From Streptomyces sp. NL15-2K (GTDB lineage: Bacteria; Actinomycetota; Actinomycetes; Streptomycetales; Streptomycetaceae), in NCBI RefSeq assembly GCF_030551255.1, contig NZ_CP130630.1, positions 930,001 through 994,000 of the forward strand: DNA of 64,000 nt. The letters run 5' to 3'. The notes under the pieces were generated by a model. The model ran no database searches. It worked only from the letters and a program-made list of their open reading frames with translations, and was not told the origin of the DNA. A program made the translations under genes and the position numbers. Below are positions 52,266 through 60,699 of this stretch, one piece after another (the first letter of the stretch is position 1; each line of letters starts with the position of its first letter).

Positions 52266-53131
52266 CGTGCCGACTCGGCTTCCGGTGCCAGCACGATGTC
52301 GAACCGGGCGTGTGTGAAGGGCACGGTCACGCCGAAGCGCCCGGCCTCCTGCTCCTCGTACGACTCGGTGAAGTCGGTGATCAGGCCCCGCTTGACCGCG
52401 AAGACCGCGTCGGAGTCGACGTACGGGCTGCCCGCGACGAACGTGTGTGTGGTGACCGGCCGGTGGTGCTCGGCGCTCGCGATGAAGTGGATGTGGGCGG
52501 GCCGGTAGGGGTGCCGGGCGGTGGCTTCGAGGAGGCGGCCGACGGGGCCGTCGGTGGGGATCGGGTAGTGGGAGGGGACGACGGTGCGGAACCAGAAGCG
52601 GCCCTCGTCGTCCGTACGGAACAGCCCACGGCCGTTGCCCGGCGGCTGAATGTCGGGCTGCTGCACGTCGTAGAAACCGTCCTCGGTGCACTGCCATACG
52701 TCGAGTTCGGCACCCGGCAGAGGGGTGCCGTCGGCCGCGAGCACCTGGCCGGAGACCACGCAGGGGCGGCCGGTGCCGAGCAGGTCGATGGAGTCGCCTG
52801 GCTCGCGGCGCGGGGACTCGGTCATGTGGAAGGGGCCGAGGACGGTGCTCTCGGTTCCCTCCTCGGACCCGTTCAGGGTTTCGACGAGCATGGAGACGCC
52901 CAGGACGTCGGAGAGCAGGACGAACTCCTGGCGGGTGTCGTCGCATGTCTGGCCGACGGCGGTGAGGAAGCCGATCGCGGACTCCCATTCCTCCATGGTG
53001 GGTTCGATGTCCCGGACGAAGTCGTGGAGGTGGTGGGTCAGGCTCTCCATGACCCGCCGCAGCCGCTGGTCCTTGGTCTGTCGAAAGCTTTCCACGACCG
53101 CGTCGGTGGCGGTCTCGACGGTGAAGTCCAT
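52262..53131 (-). CDS. hydroxyquinol 1,2-dioxygenase (intradiol)
   Basis: A 289-residue non-haem Fe(III) dioxygenase. An N-terminal helical dimerisation region (about residues 1-100, LRRVMESLTHHLHDFVRDIEP) precedes the beta-sandwich. Likely iron ligands are Tyr154 in DGFYDVQ, Tyr189 in SHYPIPTDGP, and His213 and His215 in PAHIHF. The order and spacing fit hydroxyquinol rather than catechol 1,2-dioxygenases, as does the adjacent maleylacetate reductase. It opens 1,2,4-trihydroxybenzene to maleylacetate. The ATG at 53131 has only a weak upstream ribosome site; a small frame ends nine bases before it. Confidence 0.92.
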   Translation of the reverse strand: MDFTVETATDAVVESFRQTKDQRLRRVMESLTHHLHDFVRDIEPTMEEWESAIGFLTAVGQTCDDTRQEFVLLSDVLGVSMLVETLNGSEEGTESTVLGPFHMTESPRREPGDSIDLLGTGRPCVVSGQVLAADGTPLPGAELDVWQCTEDGFYDVQQPDIQPPGNGRGLFRTDDEGRFWFRTVVPSHYPIPTDGPVGRLLEATARHPYRPAHIHFIASAEHHRPVTTHTFVAGSPYVDSDAVFAVKRGLITDFTESYEEQEAGRFGVTVPFTHARFDIVLAPEAESAR

Positions 53132-53139
53132 TGCTGTTC

Positions 53140-53316
53140 CTAGTTGTTCGGGCCGTCCCGGTCGATGAGGTGATCCGCGAACCAGTCTCCGGTGTACGCG
53201 TCGCGTTCGGCCGCGTGGTTGTAGAGGACCGCGTGGTTGTAGAGGGCCGCCTGGCTGTAGAGGACCGCCGGGTTGTAGAGGGTGTGCTCGCCGTCGGGCC
53301 AGACGCGGACGGTCAC
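53140..53316 (-). CDS. small repeat-bearing ORF upstream of the hydroxyquinol genes
   Basis: A minus-strand frame ending at TAG (53142-53140), nine bases before the dioxygenase start, encodes VRVWPDGEHTLYNPAVLYSQ and then two LYNHAVLYNHAA-type units, closing with YTGDWFADHLIDRDG. The only internal start candidate is a GTG at 53316 (58 residues) without a good ribosome site. The frame is open upstream to 53453 with coding-like composition (EPRPRTTRDGWPNFLRAADP). It could be a leader peptide, the C-terminal fragment of a lost gene, or a small accessory protein. I do not recognise the family. Confidence 0.4.
   Translation of the reverse strand: MTVRVWPDGEHTLYNPAVLYSQAALYNHAVLYNHAAERDAYTGDWFADHLIDRDGPNN
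53209..53280. repeat. four tandem 18-bp units encoding LYN/S-x-A-x
   Basis: On the minus strand CTCTACAACCCGGCGGTC is followed by three further 18-base units of the form CTCTACARCCASGCGGYC. They run in frame within the small ORF upstream of the hydroxyquinol dioxygenase and encode LYNPAV, LYSQAA, LYNHAV and LYNHAA. Confidence 0.8.
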
Positions 53317-53403
53317 GGTGGGCGGGTCCGCGGCGCGAAGGAAGTTCGGCCACCCGTCCCGCGTCGTCCGTGGACGCGGCTCGACCGTCCACCTCGAGTC
53401 CGC

Positions 53404-53457
53404 ATGTGAACCTGATTCATGTCCGATGTGATGTCCAATGTGATTGGAGATTCACAT
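53404..53457. promoter_or_regulatory. two TetR-type operator dyads
   Basis: Site 1 is TGAA-N5-TTCA at 53407-53419, preceded by ATG. Site 2 is ATGTGA-N8-TCACAT at 53438-53457, a perfect 6-bp dyad. Both lie in the divergent region between the hydroxyquinol operon and tetR and share the half-site ATGTGA(A). Confidence 0.65.
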
Positions 53458-53501
53458 GTCAGTGACATGGACGTCAAGAGCCCGGTCGATAAACTGCGCG
53501 A

Positions 53502-54149
53502 GTGACCGAGTCCCCCACCGGCAGGCCCGCCGCCCTCCAGGAACGCAGCCGCCGTTCACAGCAGGACATCCTGCGGGCCGGATACGCATTGCTCGAAGAG
53601 GGCGGAGTGGACGCACTCACGGTTGCCGCCGTCGCCGAGCGGGCCGGCATGGCGGTCGGCAGCATCTACCGCCGGTTCGGCGACAAGGAAGGGCTCCTGC
53701 TGGCCATCCAGCACGCCTTCACCGAAAACCTCCAGGCCGAGATCACGGAACGCATGTCCTTGGAGCGGTTGCGCATCCTGCGCGATCCGGCCGTGGCGAT
53801 CGGCGAGGCGGTCGGCGCGATCACCGACGGCTTCCAGAGGCATGAGGCCCTGCTGCGCGTCTTCCTGCTGCTCGGCACCCGGCACGAAGCGGTACGGGCC
53901 GAGGGCTCCCGCGTCAGCGTCGAGGGCAATCGCCAGTTCGCCGAGGCACTGCGTCACACACCCGTCGCGCATCCGGACCCCGAGGCCGCGCTGGACTTCG
54001 CCTTCCGCCTGGTCTACGCCACGATCGCGCACCGCGTCACACAGGGAGAGTTCCTGGAGTCCGAGCGCCCACTGCCCTGGAACGAGCTGCGCAGCCACCT
54101 TCAGACGGCGGTCGTCTCCTACCTCCTCGGTACCCCGGAAGGTCCGTGA
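53502..54149 (+). CDS. TetR-family regulator of the hydroxyquinol operon
   Basis: A 215-residue regulator starting at GTG 53502. The helix-turn-helix is RAGYALLEEGGVDALTVAAVAERAGMAVGSIYRRFGDKEGLLLA, a standard TetR N-terminus. The C-terminal ligand domain has no recognised signature (HEALLRVFLLLGTRHEAV). It diverges from the hydroxyquinol dioxygenase/maleylacetate reductase operon, and matching dyads lie in the shared upstream region and also behind the gene. It is therefore the likely repressor, probably relieved by hydroxyquinol or a precursor. Confidence 0.9.
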   Translation: MTESPTGRPAALQERSRRSQQDILRAGYALLEEGGVDALTVAAVAERAGMAVGSIYRRFGDKEGLLLAIQHAFTENLQAEITERMSLERLRILRDPAVAIGEAVGAITDGFQRHEALLRVFLLLGTRHEAVRAEGSRVSVEGNRQFAEALRHTPVAHPDPEAALDFAFRLVYATIAHRVTQGEFLESERPLPWNELRSHLQTAVVSYLLGTPEGP

Positions 54150-54208
54150 GCCCTCGACTCGCCGCCGCACACAAGTGCGTGCAGAGCTCTCGACGAGCGA
54201 CGGACCGT

Positions 54209-54253
54209 ATGTGAACGCTGACTCAGAAACCGACCGTGAGTCGCCATTCACAT
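54209..54253. repeat. 45-bp nested dyad downstream of tetR
   Basis: ATGTGAA (54209-54215) pairs with TTCACAT (54247-54253), and GACTCA (54220-54225) with TGAGTC (54237-54242). Both pairs are centred exactly on 54231. The outer half-sites match those of the tetR promoter dyads. Confidence 0.65.
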
Positions 54254-54302
54254 GTAGGTGCCGGTGACTACCCCCATCAGCAGCGACCCCAGCCCACCGG
54301 CC

Positions 54303-54366
54303 GACTGCCCGACTGCCCGACTGCCCGGCTGCCCGGCTGCCCGGCTGCCCGGCTGCCCGGCTGCCC
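54303..54366. repeat. eight tandem 8-bp units (GRCTGCCC)
   Basis: Three GACTGCCC units are followed by five GGCTGCCC units without interruption. They lie in the non-coding 836-base region 54150-54985, which otherwise holds the 45-bp dyad, the LacI operators and the arabinofuranosidase promoter but no gene that I can support. Confidence 0.85.
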
Positions 54367-54635
54367 GACTCTGCCGACGATGTCAGGAGCGACATGTCCA
54401 CCGCAGATCGCCGATCAGGCTGACGCCCCGCAAAAAGGAAGCACGGCCGTCGAGCCGACGCCCGCGGCGCAGCCCGCCGAAGGCAGGGCGGCACGGGAGG
54501 GGCGCCGAAGGGCGTTGAGGGTTGAAGCGCAGGGCCCGCTCAGTCCACGGGGCGCACTCGCCATCGCGGCAGCCGACCACGGGCGGACGTTCCGCCTGGC
54601 GGTTGGGCATGGGACGGAACGTCCAGGACAACGGT

Positions 54636-54649
54636 TTGTATCGATAAAA
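54636..54649. promoter_or_regulatory. LacI operator, upstream copy
   Basis: TTGTATCGATAAAA has the palindromic core TATCGATA at 54639-54646. Its left half TTGTA is the perfect-consensus half. It is the reverse complement of the downstream copy at 54936-54949. Confidence 0.7.
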
Positions 54650-54908
54650 GCTGGCACCGGGTTACGGATGCGTCAAGACACGTGCGGAAACTGCTTGGTC
54701 GTCGTACTGGTCGCAGTGCCGCGACGCCACGAGGCCTGGATTGCGCCATCTGGGGAAACCGGCTGCTGAGACTTCGGCGGACAGTAGGTGGTGGCGTCGG
54801 AAGACGTCAAGGGGGTCTGGCGCGGTGTCCCCCGAGCGGCCTCCTGACATGAGGAGGGGCCGGGGAAGGGAGGGTGGCTCCCGGCGGCCAGTAGTTTCTG
54901 CACCTCTC

Positions 54909-54949
54909 TTGACACGCTCGTAACACGATGTCAATTTTTATCGATACAA
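54909..54949 (+). promoter_or_regulatory. promoter with overlapping LacI operator for the arabinofuranosidase operon
   Basis: TTGACA at 54909-54914 is a consensus -35 element. About 17 bases later lies the -10 region (CAATTT), which abuts the operator TTTTATCGATACAA at 54936-54949. The core TATCGATA (54939-54946) is 300 bases from the upstream copy. Repressor bound here would block the promoter directly. Confidence 0.65.
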
Positions 54950-54985
54950 GACCTCTGCTCACACACCCAGCCCTGGAGCACCTCC

Positions 54986-56503
54986 GTGGCCAACGCCACC
55001 GCGATCATCAGCCTCGACATCGAGGGCCCGAAGATCAGCCGTCACCTCTACGGTCACTTCGCCGAGCACCTCGGCCGCTGCATCTACGGCGGCTTCTGGG
55101 TCGGGGAGGACTCACCGATCCCCAACGAGGGCGGCATCCGCCTCGACGTCGTCGAGGCACTGCGCGCCCTGGACATCCCCAACCTGCGCTGGCCCGGCGG
55201 CTGTTTCGCCGACGAGTACCACTGGAAGGACGGCATCGGCCCCCGGGACCAGCGGCCCAGGATGGTCAACACCCACTGGGGCAACGTCGAGGAGAACAAC
55301 CACTTCGGCACCCATGAGTTCATGGCCCTGTGCGAACTCCTCGGCACCGAGCCGTACATCAGCGGCAACGTCGGCTCCGGCACCGTGCAGGAGATGAGCG
55401 AGTGGGTCGAGTACCTCACGCGCGACGGCGACAGCCCCATGGTGCGGCTGCGCAAGGCCAACGGCCGCGAGGAACCCTGGCGGGTGAAGTTCTGGGGCAT
55501 CGGCAACGAGACGTGGGGCTGCGGCGGCAACATGCGCGCCGAGTACTCCGCCGACCTGGCCCGGCAGTACGCCACGTACTGCCGCGACCACGGCCACAAC
55601 AAGCTCTACCGCATCGCCTCGGGGGCGTCCGACGATGACTACAAGTGGACCGAGACGCTGATGCAGCAGATCAGCTGCTTCGGCTGCGAGGCCACCCCGC
55701 GTAACTTCTTCCAGGGCATCTCCGTGCACTACTACACGATCGCCGGCCCCTGGGAGGCGAAGGGCAGCGCCACCGTCTTCGACACGGACGACTACTACCG
55801 GACGATGGTCTCCGCCCAGAAGATCGACCGCATCCTAACCGGCCACTCCACGGTCATGGACTGCTACGACCCGGGCCGCAAGGTCGGTCTGGTCCTGGAC
55901 GAGTGGGGCACCTGGTGGGACGTCGAGCCGGGCACCAACCCCGGTTTCCTGTTCCAGCAGAACACCCTGCGCGACGCCCTCGTGGCGAGCACGCATTTCG
56001 ACATCTTCCACAAGCACGCCGAGCGCCTGCACATGGCCAACATCGCGCAGACCGTCAACGTCCTGCAGGCGATGGTCCTCACCGACGGCGACGCGCTGGT
56101 CCTGACTCCGACCTACCACGTCTTCGAGATGAACAAGGGCCACCAGGACGCCGCCTCCCTCGCCGTGCACCTGCGCACCGACAACGCCCGCCGCCCGGTG
56201 GGCGACGCCGAGCTGGACACGCTGTCCGTCTCGGCCAGCGTCAAGGACGGGACCGTTCTCGTCTCGCTGTCCAACCTCGACGCCGAAGAGCCCGCCGAGG
56301 TGACGCTCGACCTGCGCGGCCGTTCCATCGCCGAACCGACGGCCCGCATCCTGACCGCCGACGGACTGCAGGACCACAACACCGCCGACGCACCCGCAGC
56401 GGTCAGCCCGCGCCCCTTCGACGACCTGAAGGTCACCGCCCAGGGCCTGACCCTGACACTGCCGCCCCACTCGTTCCTCACCGTCCAAGCCACACTGGCC
56501 TGA
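54986..56503 (+). CDS. abfA: intracellular alpha-L-arabinofuranosidase, GH51
   Basis: A 505-residue enzyme starting at GTG 54986, eight bases after GGAG. It has the GH51 layout: [41 protein letters not shown], the acid/base Glu in [15 protein letters not shown], and the nucleophile Glu in [22 protein letters not shown]-terminal beta-sandwich ([24 protein letters not shown]) follows. There is no signal peptide, so it acts on imported arabino-oligosaccharides. The paired LacI operators upstream indicate sugar-controlled expression. Confidence 0.93.
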   Translation: MANATAIISLDIEGPKISRHLYGHFAEHLGRCIYGGFWVGEDSPIPNEGGIRLDVVEALRALDIPNLRWPGGCFADEYHWKDGIGPRDQRPRMVNTHWGNVEENNHFGTHEFMALCELLGTEPYISGNVGSGTVQEMSEWVEYLTRDGDSPMVRLRKANGREEPWRVKFWGIGNETWGCGGNMRAEYSADLARQYATYCRDHGHNKLYRIASGASDDDYKWTETLMQQISCFGCEATPRNFFQGISVHYYTIAGPWEAKGSATVFDTDDYYRTMVSAQKIDRILTGHSTVMDCYDPGRKVGLVLDEWGTWWDVEPGTNPGFLFQQNTLRDALVASTHFDIFHKHAERLHMANIAQTVNVLQAMVLTDGDALVLTPTYHVFEMNKGHQDAASLAVHLRTDNARRPVGDAELDTLSVSASVKDGTVLVSLSNLDAEEPAEVTLDLRGRSIAEPTARILTADGLQDHNTADAPAAVSPRPFDDLKVTAQGLTLTLPPHSFLTVQATLA

Positions 56504-56551
56504 CCAGCACCACCATCCATGACGACCAACAACCGAGGAGTTACGAGGGCG

Positions 56552-58990
56552 ATGAGTGAATCCGCGAGACCCGTCGAGACGGTTGTCGAGGTGGACGCGG
56601 CGGCACGGGGCACCGCCATCTCGCCCGATCTGTTCGGGGTGTTCTTCGAGGACCTCAACCACGCGGCGGACGGCGGTCTCTACGCCGAGCTGGTGCAGAA
56701 CCGGTCGTTCGAGTACACGCCCGCCCACCGGCCGGAATGGCACGCTCTGACCGCCTGGGACCTATTGGAGCGAGACGGCGCCGCCGGGTCGGTCTCGGTT
56801 GCCGTCGAAGCGCCGCCGCACCCGGCCAATCCGCATTACGCGGTGCTGCGCACCACCACGGCCAGTACGGCCGGACGCGGGGCAGGGCTACGCAACGAGG
56901 GCTTCGACGGCGTGGCCGTACGGGAGGGCGAACGCTACGACGTCAGCCTCTTCGCCCGCCTGGCAGAGGGCACCGCGGACCGTCTGGTGACGCAGATCGA
57001 GAGCCGGGACGGCAGCCGGGTGTACGGCCGGGCGGAGCTGGGTCCGGTGCACGGGTCCTGGGAGCAGCACTCAGCGGTGATCACGTGTGAGGTGACGGAC
57101 CCGGAGGCCAGGTTCACCGTGGTGGCGGGCGGGATCGGCACCGTACATCTGGACCTGGTCTCGCTCTTTCCGCAGAGCACCTTCCGCGACCGGCCGGGCG
57201 GCCTGCGCGCCGACCTGGCTCAGGCCATCGCGGACCTGAAGCCGAAGTTCGTACGTTTCCCGGGCGGCTGCCTCGCGCACGGAGTGGGGCTCGGCAACAT
57301 GTACCGCTGGCCCGAGACCGTCGGGCCGCTGCAGTCGCGCCGGCAGCAGCGCAACCTGTGGGGCTACCACCAGTCGATGGGCCTGGGCTACTACGAGTAC
57401 TTCCAGTTCTGCGAGGACATCGGCGCCAAGCCGCTGCCCGTCGTACCGGCCGGCGTCTGCTGCCAGAACACCGAGCCGACCGGCCAGGTCGGCATCCCCG
57501 AGGAGGAGATGCCCGACTACATCGACGAGGTATTGGCCCTGGTGGAATGGGCCAACGGCCCCGCCGACTCCCGCTGGGGCGCCCTGCGCGCGGCCGCCGG
57601 GCACCCCGAGCCCTTCGGGCTCGAATACCTGGGGGTCGGCAACGAAGACACCATCACCGACACCTTCCGCGACCGCTTCTCCCGCATCCACGACGCGCTG
57701 CGCGAGCACCACCCCGAGATCACGGTCGTCGGCACCGTCGGCCCCTCCCCCACCGGCGAGGACTGGGAGAAAGGCTTGGCGTTCGCCCGGGAGAGGAGCG
57801 TCCCGGTCGTCGACGAACACTCGTACAAATCCCCGCGCTGGTTCCTGGAGAGCACCGGCCGCTTCGACGCGATGGACCGCGGGGGCCCGCACCTGTACAT
57901 CGGCGAGTACGCGGCCCGGGACAACGACATGCGCAGCGCCGTCGCCGAAGCGACCTACATGATCGCCATGGAGCGCAACGGCGACGTCGTCCGGCTGGCC
58001 TCCTACGCGCCGCTGCTCGCCAAGCGCGGCCACACCCAGTGGCTTCCGGACCTGATCTACTTCGACAACACGAACGTCTGGCCCACCCTCAACTACCACG
58101 TCCAGCGCATGCACTCGGTGAACTCGGGCGACACCGCCCTGCCCGTCACCGTCGTCGGAGCACCCCAGGCGCGGCCCGTCCCGGAGCCGGCCCGGCACAG
58201 TGTCCACATCGGTACGAGTCACGGCACCCGCGCCGAGTTCACCGATGCGCGCGTCGGCCCGCTGGGCGCCGACGCGGCACCTGCCCCGGATTTCGCCGAC
58301 TGGCACGCCGAGTTGGGCCATTGGAAGCCGGGGGGCGACGGCCGCATCCGGCAGACGGCGCACGGAACGGACGCCAGGCTGGTCCTGACGGACGCCGTGG
58401 ACGGACCGTCGTACGCCTTCTCCGTGCGGGCCAGGAAGAACAGCGGCGGCCAGGGGTTCACCATCGGCTTCGCCAGGACTTCCCCCGGCAACTGGTACCA
58501 GTGGTCGGTCGGCGACTGGCTCAATCGTGGCATGCGACTCCAGCGCATGGACGACGGTGTGCTGCACGACCTCAACGACTCGGTGGACGGCCCCGTCGAG
58601 ACCGGTCGCTGGTACGACCTGCGGGTCGAGGTGGACGGCCGGCGCATCCGCTGCTACCGCGACGGTGAGCTGATCCACGACTTGGAGGACGACCCGGCGC
58701 CCCCGGAGGTCTTCGCCGTCTCAGCCGTCCGCGACAGCTCGGCCGGTGACGTGATCGTCAAGATCGCCAACTCGACGTCCGAGCCCGTCATCGTTCATCT
58801 CCGTCTGACCGGCGCAGAGGTCGTCACCGGTTTCGAGCGGACCGCGCTCGCCGCACCTCCACACGCCACCAGCATGTTCGGGACCGCCCCGGCCACCCCC
58901 GTCGAGGACCGGCTGCCCGGGCCGGTCTGCGACATCCCGCCGCACTCCTTCACCGTTCTCCGCACCCGTCCAGAAGAAGATCAGGAATAG
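56552..58990 (+). CDS. alpha-L-arabinofuranosidase, GH51, with accessory sugar-binding-type domains
   Basis: An 812-residue multidomain enzyme. ATG 56552 is favoured by GAGG-type sequence upstream; ATG 56519 is also in frame. Residues about 1-65 begin a GH51-type fold (LFGVFFEDLNHAADGGLYAELVQNRSFEY). A CBM4/9-like insert follows to about 210, then the TIM barrel (FVRFPGGCLAHG; acid/base Glu in YLGVGNEDT; nucleophile Glu in YIGEYAARD), a beta-sandwich, and a LamG/concanavalin-like domain at about 570-705 (FSVRARKNSGGQGFTIGFAR). No clear signal peptide is seen, unusual for this class. It is 48 bases after the first GH51 gene. Confidence 0.9.
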   Translation: MSESARPVETVVEVDAAARGTAISPDLFGVFFEDLNHAADGGLYAELVQNRSFEYTPAHRPEWHALTAWDLLERDGAAGSVSVAVEAPPHPANPHYAVLRTTTASTAGRGAGLRNEGFDGVAVREGERYDVSLFARLAEGTADRLVTQIESRDGSRVYGRAELGPVHGSWEQHSAVITCEVTDPEARFTVVAGGIGTVHLDLVSLFPQSTFRDRPGGLRADLAQAIADLKPKFVRFPGGCLAHGVGLGNMYRWPETVGPLQSRRQQRNLWGYHQSMGLGYYEYFQFCEDIGAKPLPVVPAGVCCQNTEPTGQVGIPEEEMPDYIDEVLALVEWANGPADSRWGALRAAAGHPEPFGLEYLGVGNEDTITDTFRDRFSRIHDALREHHPEITVVGTVGPSPTGEDWEKGLAFARERSVPVVDEHSYKSPRWFLESTGRFDAMDRGGPHLYIGEYAARDNDMRSAVAEATYMIAMERNGDVVRLASYAPLLAKRGHTQWLPDLIYFDNTNVWPTLNYHVQRMHSVNSGDTALPVTVVGAPQARPVPEPARHSVHIGTSHGTRAEFTDARVGPLGADAAPAPDFADWHAELGHWKPGGDGRIRQTAHGTDARLVLTDAVDGPSYAFSVRARKNSGGQGFTIGFARTSPGNWYQWSVGDWLNRGMRLQRMDDGVLHDLNDSVDGPVETGRWYDLRVEVDGRRIRCYRDGELIHDLEDDPAPPEVFAVSAVRDSSAGDVIVKIANSTSEPVIVHLRLTGAEVVTGFERTALAAPPHATSMFGTAPATPVEDRLPGPVCDIPPHSFTVLRTRPEEDQE

Positions 58991-59055
58991 TTCAGCCGTG
59001 ATCCTATCCGCGCGACCGATCCCCGAACGACGCCTGCGTCCGCCGATGACGTACC

Positions 59056-59276
59056 CGCTACGCCGCCGTATTCGCCCTCGCCGACAGCCCCAGGCAGGTC
59101 ACCGTGGCGCTCGGCTCCATCGGTGGCCGCAGCGACAACCACGTCCGGAACTGTGGACCCGCACCGACACGACTCACGACGGCCAATGCCTGCCGACCGA
59201 CCTCCCCGCATACGGCGCGGCCCTCTACCGCCTCGCACCGCCCGACCCCACCGGCTGTCGCAGGACTGAGGTGTAA
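59056..59276 (+). pseudogene. remnant of a glycoside hydrolase C-terminal domain
   Basis: In the 326-base gap between the arabinofuranosidase and lacI, one plus-strand frame reads RYAAVFALADSPRQVTVALG. Shortly after, a different frame reads PELWTRTDTTHDGQCLPTDL and then PAYGAALYRLAPP, ending at TAA (59274-59276). Together they match the terminal beta-sandwich of many glycoside hydrolases, with the pattern VALFNLGDsp..VTV...RDLWtg......LPayGAaLYRL. The frame change and the missing N-terminal part show decay. It was presumably a third hydrolase of this sugar locus. Confidence 0.55.
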
Positions 59277-59316
59277 TGGGGAGGGGTGTCCTGAGACCGC
59301 ATACCGAGGGGCGAAC

Positions 59317-60324
59317 GTGGCAACGATCCAGGACGTGGCGATAGCGGCCGGAGTCTCGGCCATGACCGTCTCGAACGTCATCAATGACCATCCCAATGTA
59401 CGCAAGGCGACGCGGGAAAAGGTCCTCGACGCGATGGCCCGGCTCGACTACCGCGTCAACGTGGCGGCCCGCAATCTGCGCAAGGGCCGAACCGGCACCA
59501 TCGGTCTCGCCGTCCCCACCGTGAACAGCCCCTACTACGGCCGGCTGGCCGTCGCCATCATCGCCGCGGCCGAGCGGTACAGCCTCCGGGTGTGCATCGA
59601 GCAGACCGGTGCCTCACGGGAGAACGAACTGGACGCGCTGTCCCAGTCGCGCAACCGGCTCTACGACGGGCTCATCCTCAGCACCGTCGGCATGGGGCCG
59701 GCCGACGTCGAACGGCTCAAGGTGGACTACCCGGTGGTCATCCTCGGCGAGAAGATCTTCGGAGGCCCCGTAGACCACGTCGCCATGCCCAATGTCGACG
59801 CGTCACAAGCGGCCACCCGCCACCTGATCGAACGGGGCTGCCGCCGTATCGCGATGCTGCGCGGACCGGTGGGCGAGGACATCGACGTGTCCAGCCTCCG
59901 CTTCACGGGCTACCAGAAGGCGCTGCGGGGCGCCGGCCTGCCTCTGGGCCCCGACCTCGTGCAGAGCATGGAGACGCTCACCATGCGCGCGGGTGCGCGA
60001 TGCGCCCGGGAGATGGTCGCGAGCGGGCTCGACTTCGACGGCGTGTTCTGCGTGACCGACACCGTGGCCATGGGCGTGCTGCGTGGTCTGGCCGACGCCG
60101 GGGTACGAGTGCCGGAGCAGGTGAAGGTGATCGGCTTCGACGACGTCGAGGAGAGCGAGTTCCTCGTCCCCTCGCTGTCCACCATCGATCCGGACCACGA
60201 CATCATGGCGCGGCGAGCAGTCGACCTGCTGGCCGGGCGGATCGAGCAGACCGAGCCCGGGGCGGACCACGAGGAGTTCATCAGCCACTTCTCCGTGGTG
60301 ATCCGGGAGTCGACGGGCGGCTGA
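59317..60324 (+). CDS. LacI-family transcriptional repressor
   Basis: A 335-residue repressor starting at GTG 59317 after GAGGGG. The helix-turn-helix and hinge are TIQDVAIAAGVSAMTVSNVI and YRVNVAARNLRKGRTGTIGL. The effector domain is the periplasmic-binding-like fold (VNSPYYGRLAVAIIAAAER, VTDTVAMGVLRGLADAGVRVPEQVKVIGFDD). It follows the two GH51 genes in the same direction, and the operators with core TATCGATA lie in front of the first GH51 gene. The inducer is probably arabinose or an arabino-oligosaccharide; this is inference. Confidence 0.92.
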   Translation: MATIQDVAIAAGVSAMTVSNVINDHPNVRKATREKVLDAMARLDYRVNVAARNLRKGRTGTIGLAVPTVNSPYYGRLAVAIIAAAERYSLRVCIEQTGASRENELDALSQSRNRLYDGLILSTVGMGPADVERLKVDYPVVILGEKIFGGPVDHVAMPNVDASQAATRHLIERGCRRIAMLRGPVGEDIDVSSLRFTGYQKALRGAGLPLGPDLVQSMETLTMRAGARCAREMVASGLDFDGVFCVTDTVAMGVLRGLADAGVRVPEQVKVIGFDDVEESEFLVPSLSTIDPDHDIMARRAVDLLAGRIEQTEPGADHEEFISHFSVVIRESTGG

Positions 60325-60447
60325 GCCCGGCCGGCTCACTCCGGCGCCTCGTCGGTGGCCGGAGTAAGCGGGCTGTCGCTGCTCGGTCTCGGGACGTTCT
60401 CGGTCATGCGTCCTGCCGCTGGCTTGCGAGTAACGGCTCTTGATCGG

Positions 60448-60699
60448 TGACGCCCTGGACAACGCGCTCATGGAGTCCCAGATCGGCCTCTACAAAACGA
60501 AGCTGCTCAAACCCCGCAAGCCCTGGCACGGCTCGCCGACGTCGAACTCGGCACCGCGGAATGGGTCGATTGGTTCAACAACCAGCGCCTCCACACCGCG
60601 ATCGGCGACATCCCGCCCCACGAGCACGAAACCAACCACTACGCGGCGGCGGGCACTCCCGCGCCGAGCCGCTTTAGTTTGATCACGGGGAGGCGGTGA
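60448..60699 (+). mobile_element. IS3-family transposase remnant (frameshifted C-terminal part of OrfB)
   Basis: GDALDNALMESQIGLYKTKL at 60448 onward corresponds to the conserved integrase segment G.A.DNA.AES..GLYK.E of IS3 OrfB. A second frame then continues LADVELGTAEWVDWFNNQRL and HTAIGDIPPHEHE, ending at TGA (60697-60699). The frame change and lack of the upstream DDE portion and terminal repeats mark it as a fossil. It overlaps the last codons of the ferredoxin reductase on the opposite strand. Confidence 0.75.

Noticed and set aside
57071..58678. A 535-residue open frame antisense to the second GH51 gene
   Set aside because: Low-complexity composition and no motifs; the plus strand carries a complete arabinofuranosidase.
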